Of a stretch of 64,000 nt of DNA, positions 41,005 through 48,243 are shown piece after piece. A model generated the notes under the pieces. It saw nothing but the letters and a program-made list of their open reading frames with translations. It made no database searches and was not told where the DNA came from. The stretch is taken from positions 34,163-98,162 of the IMG/VR virus record IMGVR_UViG_3300037104_000756. One strand, written 5' to 3'. Each line of letters begins with the position of its first letter. Position 1 is the stretch's first letter. This DNA is from a virus. The position numbers and the translations under genes are program-made.

Positions 41005-41462
41005 GACTTCACCTCTGGTTGGTGGCGATAGCATAGCGTTGATCCCTTGACGGCTTGACATTTTTCCAGTTCTGGATGCTTCACACATTCGAGGCAGTGG
41101 TGCGGCCACGGCAGGAGGTGACCATCGTATTGCACCTCTGCGTAAAGTTCGATCAGCTTCTTGATGCCGTCTGCGAACGCTCCGTTATTGTCGGCGTCCC
41201 AGCCGCCGAAGTGGAAACCACCCTGGAGGCTGTTCGTGATATAGAGGGAGGGTGTGCCTGCCGATTCGCCGTTCGATGCGCGAATGACGCGGAATGAGAT
41301 ATTCCAGCCGCCGATGTTGGGCGTGTTAACGGTTTCGAAGCGGCACAACTGATGTGCGTGATAGGTTGAAGGGACGCCTGCGCGCGAGAGTTGGCGCTTG
41401 ATGGTTTGCAGCCGATTATAGATGCGGCTGTTGATTTGCTTGGTGCTGAGTCCTGCTGACAT
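41001..41462 (-). CDS. Hypothetical protein with C-terminal zinc site
   Basis: A 153-residue protein with helical N-terminus, beta-rich middle (FRVIRASNGES, LYITNSLQGG) and HHCLEC...C near the end. TAATG coupling to the gene upstream. Confidence 0.6.
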   Translation of the reverse strand: MSAGLSTKQINSRIYNRLQTIKRQLSRAGVPSTYHAHQLCRFETVNTPNIGGWNISFRVIRASNGESAGTPSLYITNSLQGGFHFGGWDADNNGAFADGIKKLIELYAEVQYDGHLLPWPHHCLECVKHPELEKCQAVKGSTLCYRHQPEVKS

Positions 41463-41683
41463 TATCGCACCGCCTTTGCGCGGTTGTTGCGGGACTGCAC
41501 GCGCTTGAGAATGTTGAAATACTGACCCATCAGTTCGTTGTGACGCTGGGCGTTGGGGTTGGTGCTGGAGAAAACCACGAATCGGGAAGAAGTTTCAATC
41601 CGTTCATGTTGGCATGCCGCGCTCCACGCTTCGTGAATTTTAGTCTCCAGAGCTTTCAGTTGGCTGATGTCTTTGTTGGTCAT
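41462..41683 (-). CDS. Small helical protein, first gene of operon
   Basis: A 73-residue protein. GGAGG eight bases upstream fixes the ATG; an in-frame ATG 15 bases earlier (ATGGAG) mirrors the neighbours. Behind operator-promoter site 5. Confidence 0.65.
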   Translation of the reverse strand: MTNKDISQLKALETKIHEAWSAACQHERIETSSRFVVFSSTNPNAQRHNELMGQYFNILKRVQSRNNRAKAVR

Positions 41684-41709
41684 CTGTGTTGCCTCCATTT
41701 GATGTAACA

Positions 41710-41753
41710 AGTATGCCGAATATCCTTGTGCAGCGCAATAGTACGACGGTACT
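41710..41753 (-). promoter_or_regulatory. Minus-strand promoter with GTAC palindrome operator (site 5)
   Basis: Minus strand: AGTACCGTCGTAC, TA, -35 TTGCGC, 17 bases, CATACT. Confidence 0.7.
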
Positions 41754-42570
41754 ACGACCCCAGCATATGGCTGGGGCGTCGCTCTGCGAGCCGATTCGGG
41801 GAGAGATTCACCGCATTGCCTGTACTCTGACCCTTGGCGTATCCATCACCGTTCCGATTCGAACTGCCGATACCGCGCGACCGTTTCGTTTTCCCGGCTA
41901 GGAAATTTTGCACAGCCAGGGCATCGCGATTGATGTGAACAATTGCATTTGCTGAGACGGCAGCCTGCGCTTTGAGTGTTTCATCGTAGCGTGTCTGCAA
42001 TCGAGCAGCAATGGCGTCGCCGAATCCATTCTTCCAAGATTCGCGGTACTCCTTCATCCAGCGGTTGAATGCGGCTTTTGCCCATGTGGGGATGTTATAA
42101 TCGCTGATCATATTGCGCATGTTGAATTTCAAACCTTGAATTTCGCGGTCGGCGCGAGCAGCTTTTGCAACCAACTCCTCGCCCAACTCGACCAGATGCA
42201 AGTAGAGAATTTTGGCAAGCTGGCGGTCAGATGTGCGACCGACAAAGAAAAACGAGGTGCCGCGAGACGAAGTGTTATTCACCACTTGGCAGGAGTTCAC
42301 GGCAGCAACAACCCGAGCGATTTTTTGCCGCCAGTACACTTTTGTGCGATTCCCGCCTCGGTTGATTTCTTTTCCGTCGACGCACTCCCAATCGATAGGT
42401 TCTCCATCTTCACGCGCCTGGAAGTCGACTTCGGACATATCTAGTTTGTGCGCGGTCAACAGGTCCTGAATGCGCGCCGCGAAAGCTTCGGCTTCCGCTA
42501 AACTGCCGATGGCGCGGGCAGACTGTTCATGCGTAATCAGCTTCCTGAGTTTTTCAATCATTGGATTCAT
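41752..42570 (-). CDS. DUF2786-type protein
   Basis: A 272-residue protein. N-terminal DUF2786 helix pair (MIEKLRKL...GSLAEAEAFAARIQDLL...HKLDMSEVD), then a second conserved block VYWRQKIARVVAAVNSC...FVGRTSDRQLAKILYLHLV. Function of the family is unknown; it is frequent in phages. C-terminus is basic and disordered. ATG at 42585 is an alternative start. Confidence 0.8.
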   Translation of the reverse strand: MNPMIEKLRKLITHEQSARAIGSLAEAEAFAARIQDLLTAHKLDMSEVDFQAREDGEPIDWECVDGKEINRGGNRTKVYWRQKIARVVAAVNSCQVVNNTSSRGTSFFFVGRTSDRQLAKILYLHLVELGEELVAKAARADREIQGLKFNMRNMISDYNIPTWAKAAFNRWMKEYRESWKNGFGDAIAARLQTRYDETLKAQAAVSANAIVHINRDALAVQNFLAGKTKRSRGIGSSNRNGDGYAKGQSTGNAVNLSPNRLAERRPSHMLGS

Positions 42571-42592
42571 TGGTGTGTTCTCCATGTCCGCC

Positions 42593-42636
42593 AGTATGGG
42601 GCTGAGGTGAAATTTATGCAATAGTACGAAGGTACT
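42593..42636 (-). promoter_or_regulatory. Minus-strand promoter with GTAC palindrome operator (site 6)
   Basis: Minus strand: AGTACCTTCGTAC, TA, -35 TTGCAT, 17 bases, CATACT. Divergent from the plus-strand promoter at 42651. Confidence 0.75.
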
Positions 42637-42650
42637 GTTTTCTTTTTTGC

Positions 42651-42679
42651 TTGACAAAGGCATCATTCGCTGGTAGATT
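42651..42679 (+). promoter_or_regulatory. Sigma70-like promoter
   Basis: TTGACA, 17 bases, TGG-TAGATT, ten bases to the ATG at 42690. The extended -10 is the same as in the 30974 promoter. Confidence 0.7.
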
Positions 42680-42689
42680 GAATTTTCTA

Positions 42690-42896
42690 ATGGCTTGTAC
42701 TCGCACCATAGAAGAGATGAAGAGTGACTTGCACGGCGGCGGGTGGGAACTCTACCGCAGCGGTATATGGCGGTCGCCGTCTGGCGCGGTGTACCCAGGA
42801 CCACATAAAGCTTGGCATGTATGGGCTGGGACGCCAATGTGCGACCCACCAGAGCCACCCAAGTTGGGTGCAAGTTCTGGACTAATTCTCTCTTAG
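42690..42896 (+). CDS. Small hypothetical protein
   Basis: A 68-residue protein (MACTRTIEEMKSDLHGGGW...), Gly/Trp/Pro-rich. Near-leaderless start. Opens the plus-strand accessory run. Confidence 0.6.
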   Translation: MACTRTIEEMKSDLHGGGWELYRSGIWRSPSGAVYPGPHKAWHVWAGTPMCDPPEPPKLGASSGLILS

Positions 42897-42954
42897 ATAG
42901 AGAGTTAAGTTGTTGGAGAATCTAAGAGATAGCTCAAATGGAGCGAGCAACCAA

Positions 42955-43203
42955 ATGACGCAGTGGATTCTACTCAGACCTGACGAAGAGTGTCCTGTTT
43001 GGGAAGTGATGCCTGCTGCGCAGGCCACTGCTGGAGCACGAATTCAAGAGGGACACAGTGCTGGGCTGTATTGTAAATGCAAACCGTGCTTCGTGGATGG
43101 CGAGATTAATTCGGTTCTGGTGCATCATATTTTAGTTAGAGGTAAGCCAAAGCGATGCACTGAACCTAACGCGCATGACTGTCATCTGAAGGAGAATCAA
43201 TGA
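42955..43203 (+). CDS. Hypothetical protein with Cys cluster
   Basis: An 82-residue protein from the ATG after GGAGCGAGCAACCAA. YCKCKPC and two later Cys/His may bind zinc. Beta-rich. ATGA coupling to the next gene. Confidence 0.6.
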   Translation: MTQWILLRPDEECPVWEVMPAAQATAGARIQEGHSAGLYCKCKPCFVDGEINSVLVHHILVRGKPKRCTEPNAHDCHLKENQ

Positions 43204-43388
43204 GCAAACCATGGAAGGACATCAAACACAAAGCCAAGCGCGTGACGTGTGAGATTGTCTATCGCGTGCGTTGGTCGGCAGGAGATGTGGACCTCCCCAA
43301 TCAGGAGCGCGCTGACGAACACGCTGCGCGCTTGATGGCGGCAGGGATAGCAGTGCAGGTTGATTCGTTCCGAAGGTCAAAGCAGTGA
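43200..43388 (+). CDS. Small basic protein
   Basis: A 62-residue protein, AAGGAG ribosome site. Ferredoxin-like alpha/beta pattern (TCEIVYRVRW...ADEHAARLMAAGIAVQV), common in small phage proteins. Confidence 0.6.
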   Translation: MSKPWKDIKHKAKRVTCEIVYRVRWSAGDVDLPNQERADEHAARLMAAGIAVQVDSFRRSKQ

Positions 43389-43519
43389 GAACGCGATGGT
43401 ATTGGACAGGGACGACAATTAGACTATCGAGGACCGCGCGCTTTCTTCTGAGGGTCGCATATATTTTTGTCGGGCTGGCAATGGGACTAGACGGCTATCC
43501 GCAACGGAGAGTACGATGA
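43385..43519 (+). CDS. Small membrane protein (GTG start)
   Basis: A 44-residue frame starting in the previous stop (GTGA) and ending in the next ATG. Arg-rich with one hydrophobic helix (LLRVAYIFVGLAMGL). Confidence 0.4.
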   Translation: MRTRWYWTGTTIRLSRTARFLLRVAYIFVGLAMGLDGYPQRRVR

Positions 43520-43791
43520 TCACATCAAAGGGCTACAATACATATGTGTTGGGCGAGCGGGCGTTCTACACTTCAGCGATGCTGGAACAACTGCAGGAGA
43601 ATATATCCGCCTTCGGGCGATGTTACATTTCGAATTGGCGCATCCTTCACATTGACGGCTTCGAGGACGGGTATATATTCTTGCCCGAGCGCGGCGGTTA
43701 TGACATTCACTTTACATGGAGCCAAAAAGTTGGTCAGAAAACACAGGATGGCTCGATTGAGTGGACGAATCTCGGGAAGTACCAAAAATGA
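43516..43791 (+). CDS. Hypothetical protein
   Basis: A 91-residue alpha/beta protein, CGGAGAG ribosome site, coupled on both sides. No motif is recognised. Confidence 0.6.
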   Translation: MITSKGYNTYVLGERAFYTSAMLEQLQENISAFGRCYISNWRILHIDGFEDGYIFLPERGGYDIHFTWSQKVGQKTQDGSIEWTNLGKYQK

Positions 43792-44108
43792 GTGAGACAC
43801 CGAAAATCGAGCAAGATTGGGCGTACAAACAGGCCAAGCAGATTGTAACTATGTTTGACGAGCCTGCATTATGCCCGCTGAGTATTAAGCGAATTGCCTC
43901 GATGCTGCGTCGGGCGTATCGCAAGGGCGGCGAGGCACAACGGATTAACGACAACACCAAAGCGCTGCAGGCGTCCATGCCTAAAATTACGGTAGAGCAG
44001 CGTGTTCCCACAATGCCGAGTGTTCATCTATGCAGACACGGCGTTTATGCTGCGCAGTGCTACGCGTGTGCCGGTAACGCCAACTGTGCTAACAACGAGG
44101 CGGAATAA
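43788..44108 (+). CDS. Hypothetical protein with C-terminal zinc knuckle
   Basis: A 106-residue protein. Helical N-terminus with many Arg/Lys; C-terminus LCRHGVYAAQCYAC...C resembles a CxxH...CxxC zinc site. ATGA and TAATG couplings. Confidence 0.6.
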   Translation: MSETPKIEQDWAYKQAKQIVTMFDEPALCPLSIKRIASMLRRAYRKGGEAQRINDNTKALQASMPKITVEQRVPTMPSVHLCRHGVYAAQCYACAGNANCANNEAE

Positions 44109-44311
44109 TGTTCACAATAGACGAATCATGGAATCAGGTGGTGCTGGCTGAAGGCGAAGCCAAGCGGCTGGTGATGTTTATACTAGATCACCAGGGTCAC
44201 GGTGAGATTACGATTTGCACCAAAGCCGCTGGAGTGGGGAAGGTAGTGGTCGCTGTGTGTGGTCACGTCCCGAGCAGCCAGCAAGATATTACGGATTACT
44301 CAACGTGGTAA
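44108..44311 (+). CDS. Small hypothetical protein
   Basis: A 67-residue protein, probably beta-rich (EITICTKAAGVGKVVVAVC). Coupled to the previous gene. Confidence 0.55.
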   Translation: MFTIDESWNQVVLAEGEAKRLVMFILDHQGHGEITICTKAAGVGKVVVAVCGHVPSSQQDITDYSTW

Positions 44312-44442
44312 GGGCGGCGAGCTATAAGTGCGATCAATGTGGGAAAATCGTTAAGCGTGCCAGTCGGCAGGCACGCCTCAAATCATATTGCATGTTAACA
44401 GGCAAGAGTGTGTGCCTGATTAGAGTGCGGAGGCTGAAGTGA
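44305..44442 (+). CDS. Zinc-ribbon microprotein (GTG start)
   Basis: A 45-residue frame with YKCDQCGKIVKR and C-x-7-C further on. GTG start inside the previous gene, no clear ribosome site, GTGA coupling to the next gene. Confidence 0.45.
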   Translation: MVRAASYKCDQCGKIVKRASRQARLKSYCMLTGKSVCLIRVRRLK

Positions 44443-44621
44443 CAGACATTCAACGGGCTGAAGCAATGGATAAATGGGCGGTAGTAACTCGGCGGTTCGC
44501 TGGTTTGGAATCCGCCATGGATGAAGCCGAGAGCCTTATTCGGCGGGCAGACCATATCGAAATATGGCAGATGCCAAGAGACTGGCTGGTTATCGCACGA
44601 TTTTCTGTTCGGGTGAATTGA
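44439..44621 (+). CDS. Small hypothetical protein (GTG start)
   Basis: A 60-residue protein with GGAGGCTGAA ribosome site. Helical then beta (EIWQMPRDWLVIARFSV). Confidence 0.55.
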   Translation: MTDIQRAEAMDKWAVVTRRFAGLESAMDEAESLIRRADHIEIWQMPRDWLVIARFSVRVN

Positions 44622-44625
44622 ATCG

Positions 44626-44760
44626 ATGAACCACAAACGCAAACGACCGAAGAACCGGCGCGCGGGCTGCTTGATGTGCAAACCACATAAAGCAAACGGC
44701 GTAACAAAGAAGATTCACGTTCGAGGCATCAAGGGCAAGATCAAACTGGAAGACGCCTAG
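44626..44760 (+). CDS. Tiny basic zinc-type protein
   Basis: A 44-residue protein, extremely Lys/Arg-rich with CLMCKPHK. Probably binds nucleic acid. Confidence 0.5.
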   Translation: MNHKRKRPKNRRAGCLMCKPHKANGVTKKIHVRGIKGKIKLEDA

Positions 44761-44773
44761 CGCGGAGGAATAT

Positions 44774-44992
44774 ATGAGCATTGAAACCATGTTGATCGAG
44801 ATCGCCAATCGCGCAGGCGCGCCGACGATGGACTACTGTTCTGAAGCTGTCTTGTGTGAGCAGCGTGAGAGCTTGAACTGGATAGCAGCCAAGGCGGCAG
44901 AGGCAATCAAGCTGTATCGGCAGGCACCGCAGTGGCGCTGTGGTGAGGCTGATTGTCATATTCTCGCGCCGCACAGGCACGTCACTATTTGA
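44774..44992 (+). CDS. Small hypothetical protein
   Basis: A 72-residue protein, GCGGAGG ribosome site. Helical, with CGEADCHILAPHRH at the C-terminus as a possible metal site. Confidence 0.6.
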   Translation: MSIETMLIEIANRAGAPTMDYCSEAVLCEQRESLNWIAAKAAEAIKLYRQAPQWRCGEADCHILAPHRHVTI

Positions 44993-45016
44993 GCGCAACA
45001 CGTGGAGAATACAGCG

Positions 45017-45220
45017 ATGAAGATTGCACTGCAGCACCTCCCAATTTGGGATAGGCATCGCGTGTATCGCGCGTATTATCGGGGTATAACCGCCGCCGAG
45101 CGCATCGAGTTCATAAAGACGCATCTGCATGCCCGAGGGATGGTGTTCAAAGAGTCCGATGGCACATTGCTCTATGCGGACTACTGGCCTGACTTCGCGC
45201 CTTGGTATCTCGGTGAATGA
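45017..45220 (+). CDS. Small hypothetical protein
   Basis: A 67-residue protein from the ATG after GGAGAATACAGCG. Aromatic and basic. ATGA coupling to the next gene. Confidence 0.55.
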   Translation: MKIALQHLPIWDRHRVYRAYYRGITAAERIEFIKTHLHARGMVFKESDGTLLYADYWPDFAPWYLGE

Positions 45221-45525
45221 GCGCGGTCCGCATTCCAGAGGGGCATCACCATCATATTCGTTGCCTCATCATTCCAAAATGGCGACCCGCTGAATTGATT
45301 GGCAAGGCGATACTGACTGAACAGACTAGAGAGGGAGTGATGGTTAACGACATCAATTATTTAGCGCAGTTGATCACGGATGACGCGGTTCCGTTATGGC
45401 TGCATGAATACCTCGCGCAGCATCGCAGTCGGATGATAGCCGAACTGGGGTTGTTTGGAGTATGTGAGGTTCCCACTCCCGATGGTAGGGTAATGGTGAT
45501 TCGTCCGTCAACCGATAGCTTGTAG
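45217..45525 (+). CDS. Hypothetical protein
   Basis: A 102-residue protein with a His run (GHHHHIRC) near the N-terminus. No family is recognised. Confidence 0.55.
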   Translation: MSAVRIPEGHHHHIRCLIIPKWRPAELIGKAILTEQTREGVMVNDINYLAQLITDDAVPLWLHEYLAQHRSRMIAELGLFGVCEVPTPDGRVMVIRPSTDSL

Positions 45526-45574
45526 TCTATCGAGATCACGACAAGTTATAGCTTGTGGGCTATTGGAGGCTGTG

Positions 45575-45796
45575 ATGGTCGAGATACGCATGCTGACCGA
45601 TGAAGAGAAGAAAACGAGATTCGACTTCGTGTGGTCGGTCGAGGGCTGGCCATGGATATGGTATGGACAGAAGGAAGCCGAGCTTGCGTTGCGGCTGGCT
45701 CTGACCTCGGCATTGAGCGAGCATGGCGTATTGTGGAGGAATGCGTATTGTGGAGGATGTGATGTATGTAGGCTGGGCAAGCATTGGATATTGTGA
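45575..45796 (+). CDS. Small hypothetical protein
   Basis: A 73-residue protein after TTGGAGGCTGTG. Trp-rich middle (WSVEGWPWIWYG) and CGGCDVC at the end. Confidence 0.5.
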   Translation: MVEIRMLTDEEKKTRFDFVWSVEGWPWIWYGQKEAELALRLALTSALSEHGVLWRNAYCGGCDVCRLGKHWIL

Positions 45797-45944
45797 ATCG
45801 TTCTGGACCTGGGCGTATCAATCGTGGGATGTGCGGGTTGAACGGCTTGATACATATAGCTCGCTCCGTTGCCGGGGTGTGCGCGTCCTGGGCTTCGAGT
45901 GGTTTGATGAATACATTCTGACGAGCGAGAGCGAGCGCGTGTGA
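45762..45944 (+). CDS. Small hypothetical protein
   Basis: A 60-residue protein after GGAGGATGTG, overlapping the previous gene by 35 bases. Trp/Tyr-rich. An earlier in-frame ATG lies at 45741. Confidence 0.45.
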   Translation: MYVGWASIGYCESFWTWAYQSWDVRVERLDTYSSLRCRGVRVLGFEWFDEYILTSESERV

Positions 45945-46144
45945 GTGAGCGCAACGCGCGGTTCGATTGCCATAGGGGCTAGGTCACTTCGGCTTCATAG
46001 TGTTGCATTCCAAAGCGGCGCAACGCCAGTGCTCGTCAAGGGTGATGGTGACCGATAGACTAAACATAGCGAGTTAAGGTATCGTAGAATGGACCGTAAG
46101 TGGGTTAAGGACCATTATCGTTGACCTTAACTGTGGAGAGCGTG

Positions 46145-46348
46145 ATGTGTGAACATAGGGATTGCATGCATAGCCTCGGGCCAGGAAGTCACTGCGATAC
46201 GTGTGATCGATTGCAAGCGCCGATACTGTTCACTGTCGTGCCCGCGCCACCGACTAAGACATACCGGCGTGTGCGTGAGAAGCAATACACTGAGGAGGAT
46301 ATCAAGCGCTGGCTGAAGGCATGCAAGAAACACTTCGGTGGCGTGTAG
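46145..46348 (+). CDS. Zinc-finger microprotein
   Basis: A 67-residue protein after GGAGAGCGTG. CEHRDCMHSLGPGSHCDTC is a dense Cys/His zinc site at the N-terminus; the C-terminus is basic. The 200 bases before it contain no other gene. Confidence 0.6.
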   Translation: MCEHRDCMHSLGPGSHCDTCDRLQAPILFTVVPAPPTKTYRRVREKQYTEEDIKRWLKACKKHFGGV

Positions 46349-46511
46349 GCTATATCTACGTGGAGGCATGGATATGTGCGCTGGCGTAGTCATATAGGAG
46401 TACATGCGCATGGTGTTTGTAATCATCTAGGAGTACATCGATGGCGTGCGTGTAGCTTTTACCCATGTCGGTGATAGGTGCAGTCCCGCAATTTTGATGC
46501 CGCGCACCGAA

Positions 46512-46556
46512 GTGACGATATATCGTCATATGATTTTAGTGACGAAATGTCGTCAC
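46512..46556. repeat. Two related palindromes GTGACGA-N4-TCGTCA(C/T)
   Basis: GTGACGATATATCGTCAT (46512-46529) and GTGACGAAATGTCGTCAC (46539-46556), centres 27 bases apart. They look like binding sites for a dimeric regulator. Confidence 0.65.
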
Positions 46557-46821
46557 CTATGAAAATGTGGAGATTTGGGTAGATTTGTTACACGAGGAGC
46601 GCGCGCTGCGCAATCAGCGCACACCTCGACCTCGACCACGCTGAATTATCGCCATATTTAAAGCCGCGTGTTATCAATCACTTGCAAAAGGCGAAAGTGT
46701 TTCGCTCCATGCATTTACATCGAACTGTATGAAAGCAATAGACTTGTCAGTAAACATACTATAGTTTATCGGACATAGCCTGCAGCATATTGTTATCGCG
46801 GACATCCGAGCGGACGCGGAC

Positions 46822-46870
46822 GATATGCGCAATTATATAAACTACGCGCAATGATATAGTTGCGCATATC
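46822..46870. repeat. Long inverted repeat (possible cruciform)
   Basis: GATATGCGCAATTATAT (46822-46838) and ATATAGTTGCGCATATC (46854-46870) are complementary over 17 bases with one mismatch, loop 15. The loop repeats the CGCGCAA motif. It could be an origin structure or regulator site. Confidence 0.7.
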
Positions 46871-47152
46871 AGGCTGGAGGACGCCCGGGCGGCACGGCGC
46901 GCCTCGGTCGCGCACGATTTGCGCACCCACCCACGCCCCACAAGTCTAATCGAATCAATGACTGGGCATGCGTGTGCTTGGCTATCAACGTGCTGCCTAC
47001 ACACGTCGAGGGCCAAAGAAATAAAAAGAAAGGGGTCCCTTTGGCATTCCAATTGCGGGCAAAAAGCCCCCAAGGACCCTGCTGCCCAGCCTAGCCTGAC
47101 TACACCCGCATAACACGTTCCATTAATATTCATTACATGGTCAAAATTTCCC

Positions 47153-47181
47153 TTGACAAATTTTCAGGGGTCCTGTACCAT
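47153..47181 (+). promoter_or_regulatory. Sigma70-like promoter
   Basis: TTGACA, 17 bases, TACCAT, then six bases to the ATG: another leaderless arrangement. Confidence 0.65.
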
Positions 47182-47187
47182 CCGCAC

Positions 47188-47364
47188 ATGGTTGATATCA
47201 AAGTTCTGGAGACCGAAGACCATCGTTGGGCTCTGGTGGTAAATGGCGTAGAAATAGGGAGTTCCAAAAACCGCTTCGACGCCGACTTCTCTGTTGTGCA
47301 GTTGCGCAAAGCGCTAAGTGACTTCAGCGACCTTCGGGGAGCGCTGGAAGGACAGGAGTCGTAA
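47188..47364 (+). CDS. Small hypothetical protein
   Basis: A 58-residue alpha/beta protein (MVDIKVLETEDHRW...). Leaderless start; no ribosome site. First gene of a four-gene run. Confidence 0.6.
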   Translation: MVDIKVLETEDHRWALVVNGVEIGSSKNRFDADFSVVQLRKALSDFSDLRGALEGQES

Positions 47365-47486
47365 TGGATTCATTTCACGATGATGGCAACCAGCCGGTAC
47401 TGCCCTGGGTTCGGCGGGTATTGATGTCTCTCTTGATCGGCGCTATGCTGCTCGGGATATATCTCAAGAACAAGGGAGTGATCTAA
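47364..47486 (+). CDS. Small membrane protein
   Basis: A 40-residue protein with one transmembrane helix (VLMSLLIGAMLLGIYL). TAATG overlaps on both sides and an AGGAG ribosome site. Confidence 0.5.
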   Translation: MDSFHDDGNQPVLPWVRRVLMSLLIGAMLLGIYLKNKGVI

Positions 47487-47884
47487 TGATCAAAGAATTC
47501 GTAACACGGTTCGACTTCGCCCGTGCGCAACTGGCGGAAGTATTCTCGAAGGCGCACCCGTCCGAGTACTTTGATATCGTCAAAGCGGTTGTCTTGGCGG
47601 TTGCGGGCGACGCGTACAACGCGATGGACTCCGAGCGCATTCATCAGATTGACGATGGCGATTACCAAGGCACCCTGCTGTTTGTCATTGGCGCTCAGGG
47701 ATACCAGCCTGAGAAGTATTGGTACGTTCGGGTCGATTACGGGTCCTGCAGCACATGCGACACCCTGCAAGGGATACAGGATTACTCTCGCGACGACCCG
47801 CCGACCCTAGCGCAGGTCAATCAATACATGACCCTCGCGCTTCACATTGTCCAAGGTCTGAAGCTGCTGCAGGACGAGGAGTAG
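47486..47884 (+). CDS. Hypothetical protein
   Basis: A 132-residue alpha/beta protein with GSCSTCDTLQGIQDY, a segment that suggests a metal or thiol site. GGGAGTG ribosome site. No family is recognised. Confidence 0.65.
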   Translation: MIKEFVTRFDFARAQLAEVFSKAHPSEYFDIVKAVVLAVAGDAYNAMDSERIHQIDDGDYQGTLLFVIGAQGYQPEKYWYVRVDYGSCSTCDTLQGIQDYSRDDPPTLAQVNQYMTLALHIVQGLKLLQDEE

Positions 47885-47886
47885 CC

Positions 47887-48144
47887 ATGGGCGAAGGACT
47901 TCAGCGCGCGTTCGCCGCAACGTACGGTGTCAAGGTCGGTCAGTTCTGGCAGGACAACGACCCTCGATTTAGGGACCTGCGCACCCTGCGGGTCGACGCC
48001 TTTGAACCATTCACACATCCCAACGGACTCAGGAAGTTGTACGCCCTTTGCACCGTCTGTGAGACGGGTCGCAGGATTAAGATTCAGGTTCACAGGCTGA
48101 AGCCGACATCGAACGGGTATCGGCTGGTTAAGGAGGCATCATGA
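47887..48144 (+). CDS. SH3-like small protein
   Basis: An 85-residue protein. VGQFWQDNDPRFRD, RTLRVDAFEP and a C-terminal RLKPTSNGYRLV resemble the phage DUF-type SH3-like barrel seen in many small phage genes. GAGGAG ribosome site. Inferred from pattern only. Confidence 0.6.
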   Translation: MGEGLQRAFAATYGVKVGQFWQDNDPRFRDLRTLRVDAFEPFTHPNGLRKLYALCTVCETGRRIKIQVHRLKPTSNGYRLVKEAS

Positions 48145-48168
48145 TTCACCGCGCCGAGAAAATCCGTC

Positions 48169-48197
48169 TTGTGCGCCAAGCAAAAGTATGATAGAGT
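48169..48197 (+). promoter_or_regulatory. Possible sigma70-like promoter
   Basis: TTGTGC, 17 bases, TAGAGT. It would drive the 48244 exported protein. Confidence 0.4.
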
Positions 48198-48243
48198 TTG
48201 GTAGTCGAGAGTAAAATCGCAACCCAAGGAGCACCACACAGCT

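Larger units (their letters stand above)
46349..47152. other. Gene-free region with palindromes (candidate origin or control region)
   Basis: About 800 bases with no convincing gene. It holds two GTGACGA palindromes, a 17-bp inverted repeat, a GCGAAA/TTTCGC hairpin (near 46695), GC-rich hairpins at 47033-47080 (GGGTCC/GGACCC) and two tiny ribosome-site-plus-ATG units near 46395-46455. It lies between two plus-strand blocks, so it is not simply a divergent promoter region. Confidence 0.5.

Noticed and set aside
46759-47133. 124-residue minus-strand frame through the gene-free region
   Set aside because: No ribosome site, odd composition, and it covers the long inverted repeat and hairpins. 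More likely a chance frame.
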